5,121 nucleotides of DNA from an uncultured Planctomycetales bacterium (GTDB lineage: Bacteria > Planctomycetota > Planctomycetia > Isosphaerales > Isosphaeraceae). The notes beneath the pieces are model-generated. The model made no database searches. It had not been told where the DNA came from and was given only the letters and a program-made list of their open reading frames with translations. Made by a program: the position numbers and the translations under genes. This document shows positions 1-4,993 of the stretch, in pieces (position 1 is the stretch's first letter; every line of letters starts with the position of its first letter). The DNA lies in the NCBI GenBank assembly GCA_937997355.1, contig CALKTZ010000779.1, positions 1-5,121 of the forward strand, given 5' to 3'.

Positions 1-648
1 CAATTCCTTCGGCACGCCGGCGATCTCGACCTTCTTCCCCTCGCGGACGGTCTCTATCCCGCGAGACTGGAGAAAATCATCCACACCCTTCTGGACGCGT
101 GCGCGGATGACGCCCTGTTTCTCGAACATCTCGTGGGCGTTCGCGATCGAGCCGTACTTCTTCTCACCGGCGGACACATTCGGTATCGCGTAGTGGATAT
201 GGGCGTTGGGTTGGCCCAAATACCCTCTCGAGTGGGCGAACCCGACAGCGACGCCCTGACTCGGCTGCTTGTCCTTCCCCTGTTGGCCTGAGTTGATCCG
301 CTGATTTGCCAGGAGCGTCTCCACTTCCGGGGTCGCGATCTTCCTCAAGGCATCGGTCCACGACCTCTGCTGCGCGGGAGGGGTGAGGCCGTAGGCGAGG
401 AGGGAGACGGACTTGCTGAACGAGACCGTCAGGTCGAAGCAACCGACCCGGTTCGCCTGGACGCGCGGGAGGAAGGCACGCCCGTCCATGAGCGACTGGA
501 CAACTTGCGGATTGGGCTGAGCGGGGAGTTTCGGCGAGAAATGGTCCTTCCTCACCCAGAATGGCAGGACCCCAGTGTCCCTCGCCTCGGTCCACACTCG
601 CTCGAAATCGTAGAAGTATCTCCCGGAACTTTTAGTCACGGCGGCCAT
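1..648 (-). CDS. MobF-family conjugative relaxase (TrwC/TraI-like), N-terminal 216 residues, runs off the window
   Basis: This gene encodes the start of a DNA-nicking relaxase, the enzyme that cleaves one strand at oriT, stays bound through a tyrosine and starts conjugative transfer. The frame is open to position 1 with no stop. The TrwC-type motifs are visible: FDLTVSFSKSVSLL at residues 71-84, where D72 matches the family's catalytic aspartate; and a three-histidine metal site, H139, H150 and H152, with the family spacing H-x10-H-x-H followed by N157. Y11 and Y13 (RYFYDF) are candidate nucleophiles, lying about 60 residues before D72, close to the TrwC spacing. The N-terminus is divergent and lacks the usual paired YY motifs. 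The start is set by AGGAGG at 660-655, six bases before the ATG. The gene overlaps the preceding small gene by 17 nt, suggesting translational coupling. The helicase half expected in MobF proteins would lie outside the window. The relaxase family is clear; the exact nucleophile is inference. Confidence 0.88.
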   Translation of the reverse strand, partial: MAAVTKSSGRYFYDFERVWTEARDTGVLPFWVRKDHFSPKLPAQPNPQVVQSLMDGRAFLPRVQANRVGCFDLTVSFSKSVSLLAYGLTPPAQQRSWTDALRKIATPEVETLLANQRINSGQQGKDKQPSQGVAVGFAHSRGYLGQPNAHIHYAIPNVSAGEKKYGSIANAHEMFEKQGVIRARVQKGVDDFLQSRGIETVREGKKVEIAGVPKEL

Positions 649-907
649 GTTCCACCTCCTTCTTCGAGTCGGAGACGTATTCGTCGAAGAGGTCACACGC
701 CTCCTCGAAATTGATGTCCGGCGAAAGGGATGCGACGATGTAGGATGCGGCGAGGCGGAGTGCCTCATTCGGGTTGCGTGACGTGACGGTGTTGACGAGC
801 GAGGTCCTCGCGAAGCTGGCGAGTTCCTCGCCGTCCGGCATTGCACGGACGACGGATTGGAACTCGTCGTCGCTGAGCCTGAGCATGATCGAGTGCTTAC
901 GCTTCAT
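632..907 (-). CDS. Small ribbon-helix-helix-like protein, probable relaxosome accessory factor
   Basis: This is a 91-residue protein. Residues 7-43 fit a ribbon-helix-helix DNA-binding fold: a short strand (IMLRLSDDEF) followed by two helices (EFQSVVRAM and EELASFARTSLVNTV). The C-terminal part is acidic, then ends in a basic tail (GRRD). Its place immediately before a MobF relaxase matches the arrangement of TrwA/MobC-type accessory proteins, which bind oriT, help the relaxase and repress the operon. That role is inferred from position and fold. The ATG is chosen because it overlaps the kinase stop as ATGA (907-904), has GGGAGA at 920-915 and marks where the RHH-like reading begins; the frame stays open upstream to 1165, but that part lies inside the kinase gene. 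Its own stop (632-634) lies inside the relaxase gene. A free-standing regulator or antitoxin is possible, but no toxin partner is seen. Confidence 0.8.
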   Translation of the reverse strand: MKRKHSIMLRLSDDEFQSVVRAMPDGEELASFARTSLVNTVTSRNPNEALRLAASYIVASLSPDINFEEACDLFDEYVSDSKKEVEHGRRD

Positions 908-2007
908 CGAAAAATCTCCCGGAGGATGGGGGGACCGACGGGCCTGATCGGTGCACGCTGAATGATGTTGACGGCGGGTGGTGGCCCTGAGGCGGAGGTT
1001 GTGAGGAGCGACCACGCGAACTTGGCCGCGTAGGAGAAGACGACGATCCCCACGAACGCGATGACGACCGGATCCTGGCGGCGGAGCCAATCCGGCTGGC
1101 GACGTGTCGGCTGTGATTCGTCGTCTGAGAGGACGGCGAGCCACGCCTCGAGAGCCGCACACCAATCGCGTGCGGAGGGCCTTACCGGCATGAGGAAAGC
1201 TGCACGAAACAGCTGATCGACATTGGCCGGGATCTCGACCTGGTCGTAGGTCGGCGGATCGAACTCGGGATGCTGCACCCAGCGAGGGTAGATGCCCTCT
1301 CGGATCGCATCGTCGGATTCGAGTCCGACCGAAGCCTGACTCGATTTCACGTTGTGGGGCGCCTTCCCGAGGAGGAGCTCGAAGAGGAGGACCGCAAGCG
1401 CGTAGCGGTCTGCTGCCTCGGACGGGAGCGCGGACGGATTCTCGAGCACCTCCTTCGGGACGTAGCCCGGTGTTGTCAGTTGCGAGACCGCCTCGCGGAC
1501 CTCTCCGCTCGCATCGCGGTAGCCGAAGAGGCTCGCCGATGCGGTGTCGACGAAGGTCGCGACCTCGCCTTCGATGATGAGGTTCCCCGACTTGATGACG
1601 TCGCCGAGCACGATCGTCGGCCCGCGATGGTCGTGCGCGGCTGCGACGGCTCCCGCGATGACGTACGCGAGACGCACCTTCGTTTCGGTCGGGATCGTCG
1701 CCGTCGAGCGGGAATCGAGGAGCGACTCGAGGCTTTCGCCGGGGACGAACCGCATCGCGATCCCGACGTCCTCGCCGGTTGCGGGATCGGTGACGATCTC
1801 GGTCGGCCAGGCGAAGCCGTCCAGCTTTCGTGCGAGCGAAACGAGCGACGCCATCCTCGCGAGTTCGCCGGGACCGAGCGGTGACTTGAGGATCTTCACG
1901 CTCTCGGTGCCGCAGCGGTACACCTTCCCCTCGGTGCCCTGCCCGATGAGGGCAGGGGCACCGAGGGAGAAGCGCTTCTTAGACTTCTTACCGACGACGC
2001 GGTCCAT
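904..2007 (-). CDS. Divergent Ser/Thr protein-kinase-like protein with C-terminal transmembrane helix
   Basis: This 367-residue protein has the order of a protein kinase domain. It has a glycine-rich loop IGQGTEGKVY (21-30), a candidate ATP lysine K38 (VKIL), a catalytic-loop sequence LGDVIKSGNLII (134-145) with D136 and N142, a metal-binding D154 (FVDTAS), an activation/P+1 segment TPGYVPKEVL (179-188) and the F-helix aspartate D200 (ADRYALAVLLFELL). The GD...N and VDT-S motifs resemble kinases paired with TerY-type VWA proteins rather than HRD/DFG kinases. The catalytic loop has one extra residue between D136 and N142 compared with the usual DxxxxN. A hydrophobic segment at about 313-335 predicts one membrane helix, placing the kinase domain in the cytoplasm, followed by a short Pro-rich tail. 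The start has GGGAGG eight bases upstream and lies 18 nt after the VWA stop; its end overlaps the next gene by ATGA. Substrate is unknown. A weakly active kinase or pseudokinase is possible. Confidence 0.85.
   Translation of the reverse strand: MDRVVGKKSKKRFSLGAPALIGQGTEGKVYRCGTESVKILKSPLGPGELARMASLVSLARKLDGFAWPTEIVTDPATGEDVGIAMRFVPGESLESLLDSRSTATIPTETKVRLAYVIAGAVAAAHDHRGPTIVLGDVIKSGNLIIEGEVATFVDTASASLFGYRDASGEVREAVSQLTTPGYVPKEVLENPSALPSEAADRYALAVLLFELLLGKAPHNVKSSQASVGLESDDAIREGIYPRWVQHPEFDPPTYDQVEIPANVDQLFRAAFLMPVRPSARDWCAALEAWLAVLSDDESQPTRRQPDWLRRQDPVVIAFVGIVVFSYAAKFAWSLLTTSASGPPPAVNIIQRAPIRPVGPPILREIFR
1928..1967. repeat. Near-perfect 17-bp inverted repeat inside the kinase glycine-rich-loop codons
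   Basis: The left arm 1928-1944 pairs with the right arm 1950-1967. All 17 positions pair by Watson-Crick rules, with one bulged G at 1958 and a 5-nt loop (1945-1949, GATGA). It covers codons 14-27 of the kinase gene, the part that encodes the nucleotide-binding loop. In the kinase mRNA it would form a very stable hairpin about 40 nt after the start codon. It could slow ribosomes, block translation or cause early transcription termination, although no T-run follows it. Repeated Gly/Pro/Ala codons could have produced it by chance. The structure is seen directly; a role is inference. Confidence 0.75.
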
Positions 2008-2025
2008 GAGAGCCGCCTCCCTGGA

Positions 2026-2745
2026 TCAGCGGATTCGGATCGTGGGATTGGAGCCGCCGAGGGACAACCTCGAGGCCGCAACCAGGCTGTCCAGGGTGAT
2101 GTCCAGGATCGAATTCGGATCGGCGTCGAGGAATTTGACGCCGCGTTCCGAGATGTCGAGCTTCCGGGGTAGGTGCTCGTCCATCTCCTCGGGGGACGGG
2201 CCGACGAGAGTCACCTTTGCCCGGAATTTCGCGGCCATCGCGATGAACTTCTCAACCCCGGAGTTGGTTTCCTCCGACGACTCGCCGGTGGCCTTGAGGT
2301 CGGAGATGATGAGGAACTCGGTGTTCCTCACCGTAACTTCCTCGGGGAAGACGCGCGTCTCGAAGAACTCGGTTACCTTGTCGGCGACCAGGCCGAGCGC
2401 CGACCCGATGGGCGTCTGCCCGTCGGGGTTGAACTCGGGGTCCTTGGCGTATCCGAGCGGGACGAACTCGGTCGTCACCACTCCGCCCGACACGACGCAG
2501 TAGAGGAGGAGGATGAGATTTCCGGCCTTGGCGCCGCCGACCTCGAGCAGGTGGGCCTTGACCGCGGGGATGAATTCTCCCTGCCGCTGCCGCCAGTGTC
2601 TCATCGAGCCCGACTCGTCCCGCACGATGACGAACACGACGATCCTGCTCGGCAGACGATCGCGGACCCAATCGGCAAGCGGTCGAGGGGTGGGTACGGC
2701 CTGCGGCGTGACCTCTGGCTTGGTCGACTTTCGCGAGATCGGCAT
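2026..2745 (-). CDS. TerY-like von Willebrand factor A domain protein
   Basis: This is a 239-residue protein with one VWA domain (about residues 34-226). The metal-ion-dependent adhesion site is complete: DESGS at 43-47 (DxSxS), T111 in QTPIGSAL and D149 in IISD. The size and the C-terminal pattern (FLDADPNSILDITLDSLVAASRL) resemble TerY, the stand-alone VWA protein of tellurite/stress-response loci, where TerY-like proteins are encoded with a kinase and often a PP2C phosphatase. A kinase gene follows after only 18 nt, which supports a functional pair, probably Mg-dependent protein binding coupled to phosphorylation. There is no signal peptide; residues 1-30 are Pro/Lys-rich and probably flexible, so it is likely cytoplasmic. 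The ATG at 2745 is preferred because AGGAG lies seven bases upstream; the frame is open further upstream, but only across the 65-nt gap and inside the cupin gene. The VWA domain is certain; assignment to TerY rather than another VWA branch is inference. Confidence 0.87.
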   Translation of the reverse strand: MPISRKSTKPEVTPQAVPTPRPLADWVRDRLPSRIVVFVIVRDESGSMRHWRQRQGEFIPAVKAHLLEVGGAKAGNLILLLYCVVSGGVVTTEFVPLGYAKDPEFNPDGQTPIGSALGLVADKVTEFFETRVFPEEVTVRNTEFLIISDLKATGESSEETNSGVEKFIAMAAKFRAKVTLVGPSPEEMDEHLPRKLDISERGVKFLDADPNSILDITLDSLVAASRLSLGGSNPTIRIR

Positions 2746-2810
2746 TGGAACACTCCTGATGAGTAGGGGATTGGTGTGGACGGAGGACACAGGACGGTGC
2801 TTGGGGGGAG
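2746..2810 (-). other. 65-nt spacer between cupin and VWA genes
   Basis: This is the longest gap in the leftward gene row. It holds the AGGAG ribosome site of the VWA gene (2757-2753) and a C-rich stretch just after the cupin stop. I see no clear terminator hairpin with a T-run, so read-through from the cupin gene is likely. A separate internal promoter cannot be excluded. Confidence 0.5.
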
Positions 2811-3581
2811 TCACCGGGGCAGGTCGCCGGCGGAGGATGGCGGTGAGATCTGGACGATCTGGCGATCGTCCGCGGGCCACCAGGCCCCGCAGTCGTCTCG
2901 GACGACACACGACGCGCAGCGACTCGGATCGTAGACCCTCATGCCGGTGATGCAGGGCACATACACGTGGAGGGTTACGAGCCGGTTGGACGTCGGGTTG
3001 CCCATGCTGTGGATGAGCCCTTTCGGGGCGAAGAGCCAGCCACCCGCTCGGACGAGCCTCTTCCGTCGAACCCGCGGGACGCCGCGAACGTCTAGCTGAT
3101 AGACCGAGTGCTCCGCCTCGCCCTCGAGGATGTGGACCCATCCCCAGGACGAGCCGTGGTCATGCGGGGCGCACTCGGCCCCGGATGGCCAATTCATGAC
3201 GAGCGACTCGATCCCTTGATTTTGATAGAGGAGGTGTCTGCCGTAGGGAAAGGGACCCGCCTCGACCAGGAGGGGCTCGAGGTCTCGGATCCCCAACTGG
3301 CACCGGACGAGGGACGCTTTCAGGCTGCGCGGCCTGTGGAGTTCGATCCTTCCGAGAGCCCTTTTGAGGCGATCCTGTACGCTCTCGGAACGCCTTCCGT
3401 TGACTCTCGAGCGGAGGCGTTCGTGCTGTGCACGGCGGACTAGAAAGGCCCCGCACATGAAGCAGCCCCGTCCGGTGCCCCAAGGCTCTTGGCAGTAGGA
3501 GCAAATATCGCCCTCGAAGGAACCTCCGCGACCGCTGTCCGAGGCATGTCCGTCTCGAGGAGTACCCGCAAAGCTATCCAT
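2811..3581 (-). CDS. Cysteine-dioxygenase-type cupin with N-terminal CxxC/CxxC zinc-ribbon-like segment
   Basis: This is a 256-residue protein. Residues 107-219 carry the signature of the cysteine dioxygenase family, non-heme Fe(II) enzymes that oxidise thiols to sulfinates with O2. It has R115 (YGRHLLY), the iron-binding H140 and H142 in PHDHGSSWG, the third ligand H191 in GLIHSMGN, and T203-x-H205-x-Y207 (TLHVY), which matches the catalytic S-H-Y triad. Position 147 is Gly where the mammalian enzyme has the cross-linking Cys, as in many bacterial members. Before it lies an unusual extension with C27-x2-C30-x9-C40-x2-C43, a short zinc-ribbon pattern, then a basic linker (49-90). Near the C-terminus are C222, C225 and C231. 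These additions suggest a protein- or nucleic-acid-associated redox/O2 sensor rather than a plain metabolic enzyme; that is inference. The start has GGGAGA five bases upstream. It is first in the leftward gene row, 65 nt before the VWA gene. Confidence 0.82.
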   Translation of the reverse strand: MDSFAGTPRDGHASDSGRGGSFEGDICSYCQEPWGTGRGCFMCGAFLVRRAQHERLRSRVNGRRSESVQDRLKRALGRIELHRPRSLKASLVRCQLGIRDLEPLLVEAGPFPYGRHLLYQNQGIESLVMNWPSGAECAPHDHGSSWGWVHILEGEAEHSVYQLDVRGVPRVRRKRLVRAGGWLFAPKGLIHSMGNPTSNRLVTLHVYVPCITGMRVYDPSRCASCVVRDDCGAWWPADDRQIVQISPPSSAGDLPR

Positions 3582-3601
3582 GGTTTCTCCCAGTCTTTAA
3601 G

Positions 3602-3619
3602 GTTGGCCCGATGGGCAAC
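3602..3619. repeat. Inverted repeat 1 of the divergent intergenic region
   Basis: GTTG (3602-3605) and CCC (3607-3609) pair with GGGC plus AAC (3613-3619), with one bulged G at 3606 and a 3-nt loop. It begins 21 nt upstream of the cupin start codon and lies in that gene's probable leader. It could be an operator, a leader hairpin or part of an oriT repeat set. Confidence 0.5.
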
Positions 3620-3640
3620 TCAATCGACGGGGGAGATTGA
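3620..3640. repeat. Inverted repeat 2 of the divergent intergenic region
   Basis: TCAATC (3620-3625) and GATTGA (3635-3640) are perfect complements around a 9-nt purine-rich loop. The repeat directly abuts inverted repeat 1 with no spacing. A 6-bp repeat alone could occur by chance; the interest lies in the series of three. Confidence 0.45.
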
Positions 3641-3671
3641 AACATGTTGCGGTGCGAGGTTCCCGACACGC

Positions 3672-3697
3672 GTGCCGGTACTCAGCGGCTCCGGCAC
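3672..3697. repeat. Inverted repeat 3 of the divergent intergenic region
   Basis: GTGCCGG (3672-3678) and CCGGCAC (3691-3697) are perfect 7-bp arms with a 12-nt loop (3679-3690). There is no T-run on either side that would make it a standard terminator. It is a candidate binding site for the RHH-like protein or an oriT hairpin recognised by the relaxase; both are inference. Confidence 0.55.
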
Positions 3698-3726
3698 AAC
3701 CTGGCCTCATGCGGATTCTTCGCCGC

Positions 3727-3763
3727 AATTATTTTAGATATTACATATATGATAAAATTAATT
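3727..3763 (+). promoter_or_regulatory. AT-rich island with -10-like TATGAT, possible promoter for the acidic-protein gene
   Basis: 34 of 37 bases are A or T in an otherwise GC-rich window. TATGAT at 3748-3753 is a five-of-six match to a sigma-70 -10 box, and CATATATG at 3744-3751 is a perfect 8-bp palindrome. No convincing -35 box is found at the right spacing. On the other strand, TAAAAT (3736-3731) could serve the cupin operon, also without a good -35. It may instead be a melting site or an A/T-specific protein binding site. Confidence 0.35.
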
Positions 3764-3813
3764 CAGACTGACGGTTTGTCCTCACATTTCCGGTTTTTGT
3801 GACGGAGGTTTCC

Positions 3814-4023
3814 ATGAGCGCTGCTGACGGGAAGACGCCGCATGAACGCCTCGGCGAACTGCTTTCGTCCTTCACGGATGAGGAGCTGTCCGAGATCGAC
3901 CGCACGGTTGCCGATCCGGACCACGCCCCCGAGCCGGTCGAATTGCTCGACGACCCGGACCCGCTCGGGCGTGACTGGGATTGGCTCGAAGGTCACGGCG
4001 ACGAGGAGAATGCTCAGCGATGA
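3814..4023 (+). CDS. Small, very acidic protein, copy 1 (unknown function)
   Basis: This is a 69-residue protein with 21 Asp/Glu against 5 Lys/Arg. It has no membrane segment or signal peptide. The recognisable blocks are ERLGELLSSFTDEELSEIDR (11-30, likely helical) and VELLDDPDPLGRDWDWLEG (42-60), followed by a polar acidic tail. I do not recognise the family. The ATG at 3814 is chosen over the in-frame GTG at 3799 because GGAGG (3804-3808) lies five bases upstream of it. A second copy of the gene begins at 4977, which strongly supports that this is a real coding gene: 35 of 44 aligned residues are identical and many base changes are at third positions. Its extreme acidity would suit a DNA mimic or an inhibitor of a basic protein, for example an anti-restriction-like factor, but no such family motif is seen. 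It is transcribed divergently from the relaxase operon. Confidence 0.75.
   Translation: MSAADGKTPHERLGELLSSFTDEELSEIDRTVADPDHAPEPVELLDDPDPLGRDWDWLEGHGDEENAQR
3841..3973 (+). repeat. Direct repeat copy 1 (pairs with 4989-5121)
   Basis: These 133 bases align without gaps to 4989-5121 at a constant offset of 1148; I count 24 mismatches (82% identity). The last 39 bases (3935-3973) are identical to 5083-5121. The repeat is the acidic-protein coding sequence, and the match runs into the window end, so its true right border is unknown. Confidence 0.9.
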
Positions 4024-4036
4024 CCGACGATCGAAT

Positions 4037-4087
4037 CAGCGGATCCCGGACCCAGTCTTCGACCGACTGTGTCTTCGGGGTCCGCTG
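4037..4087 (+). other. Strong two-level hairpin after the acidic-protein gene
   Basis: CAGCGGATCCC (4037-4047) pairs with GGGGTCCGCTG (4077-4087): 11 consecutive pairs including one G-U. The 29-nt loop contains a second stem, CAGTC (4053-4057) with GACTG (4065-4069). It begins 14 nt after the stop codon. No T-run follows directly, so it is not a classical terminator on its own. It could stabilise mRNA, be part of a small RNA, or fold in single-stranded DNA. Confidence 0.6.
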
Positions 4088-4088
4088 C

Positions 4089-4140
4089 AAGATCAACGGG
4101 ACCAGAAGGTTTCTCCGTGGACGATTCCGTCAGATCTTTT
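4089..4140 (+). terminator. Second adjacent hairpin ending in TTTT, possible terminator
   Basis: AAGATC (4089-4094) pairs with GATCTT (4133-4138). After a small 1x2 internal loop, ACGGG (4096-4100) pairs with TCCGT (4126-4130), giving 11 pairs with one G-U. The apex can form AGAA/TTCT (4104-4107 with 4111-4114). The 3' arm runs into TTTT (4137-4140), but only two of these bases lie outside the stem, so terminator strength is doubtful. Only one base separates it from the preceding hairpin. Together they may end the acidic-protein transcript or form a structured RNA of about 100 nt. Confidence 0.4.
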
Positions 4141-4264
4141 ATCTAGCCCAAATAATTTCTGCGGACTCACCGCTCGATACCCTGATTCCAACTCTGTAAA
4201 ATTTTCTCGATTGGGTTCGACATGCGTTCAATTAGGGTGCTCTTGAATTCCTTCCGGAGGGGCG

Positions 4265-4993
4265 ATGCAGCCCGAGGTGAAGTATCCGACCGACGGGCTC
4301 CCTCCGGAGTGGATCGGGGTTGCCGTCGAGATGCTGACGAGCCGGAGGATCGGGGTCGACCTCTACAGGGCCAGGACGGTCAAGGAGAGGCTCATGGAAG
4401 GCATGGCCTGGCCCAACATCACCGCGCTCATCAAATTCGCTCGCCAGGATTCGAGGTCAAGGGGCCATATCGGAGACAGACTCTGCCTCGATCCTCGAAC
4501 ACTGGAGCGTTGGGCGAAGAAGGCGGTTCAGCCACATCCCCGCAGTTTTTTCGGCCTCCTCTACGTTGGGCTCCGGAGGGAGATCGCGGACGACTTGATC
4601 ACGTACCCGACGAGCCGAGCCGTGATCGCAGAAGCGGTTTGCTCGACGCTCCAGATCATATGCAAGAAGGACATCGGTCATCCGGTTCGTCGCCCGGAAC
4701 TGGACGGGCTCGTCCTCATACGACGATTCATGCGCCATCGTCTCGCGGGTCGGGTTGCCAGGGCTATCTCCGGAGGCGACGGTTCGACGGTCAAAGATGA
4801 GATCACTTCGATCCTGGTGTCGTTGATTCCGAAGCCCGCAGGGCAGAAAAGCGACCGTTTTCCGGAACCTGCAAAAGCCAAGGCCGCTCTCGCGACAATC
4901 AACGACTTGGCCGTCGCCTACGCGCTGTTTCGCTTCGGCCTACCCGACGAGATGGGTTTTCTCCTGGAGGGGTTCGATGAAGAACCCGCATGA
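4265..4993 (+). CDS. Conserved-looking protein of unknown family, possible helix-turn-helix
   Basis: This is a 242-residue protein that I do not recognise. It has no membrane helix, no signal peptide and few Cys (C74, C126, C133). Residues 65-87 (SRGHIGDRLCLDPRTLERWAKKA) look like a helix-turn-helix, with a probable recognition helix at PRTLERWAKKA, which suggests DNA or RNA binding. The rest is predicted mostly alpha-helical, basic from 140 to 170 (RR, RRFMRHR, GRVAR) and rich in Ala and Leu at the C-terminus (203-235). The start has GGAGG at 4256-4260, four bases before the ATG. Codon third positions are mainly G or C, like the other genes, which supports coding. Its last 17 nt overlap the start of the second acidic-protein gene, suggesting coupled translation and perhaps a shared process. 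It sits between two copies of the acidic gene and may be a regulator or an effector paired with one of them. Confidence 0.72.
   Translation: MQPEVKYPTDGLPPEWIGVAVEMLTSRRIGVDLYRARTVKERLMEGMAWPNITALIKFARQDSRSRGHIGDRLCLDPRTLERWAKKAVQPHPRSFFGLLYVGLRREIADDLITYPTSRAVIAEAVCSTLQIICKKDIGHPVRRPELDGLVLIRRFMRHRLAGRVARAISGGDGSTVKDEITSILVSLIPKPAGQKSDRFPEPAKAKAALATINDLAVAYALFRFGLPDEMGFLLEGFDEEPA

Larger units (their letters stand above)
3582..3813. promoter_or_regulatory. Divergent intergenic region; candidate promoters, operators and oriT
   Basis: This gap of 232 nt separates the leftward relaxase operon from the rightward genes, so it should hold at least one promoter for each. It contains three inverted repeats (3602-3697) and an AT-rich island (3727-3763). 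Conjugative elements commonly keep oriT next to the relaxase/accessory gene cluster, and repeats of this kind are typical of oriT. I do not recognise a known nic sequence, so the oriT call rests on position and repeats only. Confidence 0.45.
4024..4264. other. 241-nt gap with structured DNA/RNA and an AT-rich second half
   Basis: The first half (4037-4138) holds two adjacent hairpins, described separately. The second half (about 4137-4250) is richer in A and T than the rest of the window and probably carries the promoter of the 4265 gene. A -10-like TAAAAT occurs at 4197-4202, without a good -35. A weak open frame (4020-4199) crosses the hairpins but has no good ribosome site. Confidence 0.5.

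Noticed and set aside
908..1165. An N-terminal extension of the RHH-like protein to position 1165
   Set aside because: It overlaps the kinase C-terminus, is Arg-rich and lacks a fold. The ATGA overlap and GGGAGA support the start at 907.
1544..2503. A 319-codon plus-strand open frame
   Set aside because: It lies opposite the kinase and VWA genes, whose conserved catalytic motifs are on the minus strand. The translation is Ser/Arg/Thr-rich and without domains, typical of antisense frames in GC-rich DNA.
2746..3141. A 5' extension of the VWA protein to an upstream ATG at 3141
   Set aside because: The extension overlaps the cupin gene in another frame and reads as low-complexity Arg/Pro sequence. 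The ATG at 2745 has a good AGGAG site.
3489..3737. An 82-codon plus-strand frame across the cupin start and the intergenic region
   Set aside because: It overlaps the cupin N-terminus antisense, has no ribosome site and no domain, and crosses all three inverted repeats.
295..4044. The 10-mer ATCAGCGGAT at 2028 and 4035, and its reverse complement at 295
   Set aside because: Two of the copies are explained by unrelated codons in the relaxase and around the VWA stop. Flanking bases do not match, so coincidence is the simplest reading.
4020..4199. A 59-residue frame beginning with ATG that overlaps the copy 1 stop as ATGA
   Set aside because: It has no close ribosome site (the nearest GAGGAG is about 12 bases away), runs through both hairpins, changes to AT-rich codons and shows no recognisable domain. 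Kept only as a weak alternative to a non-coding region.
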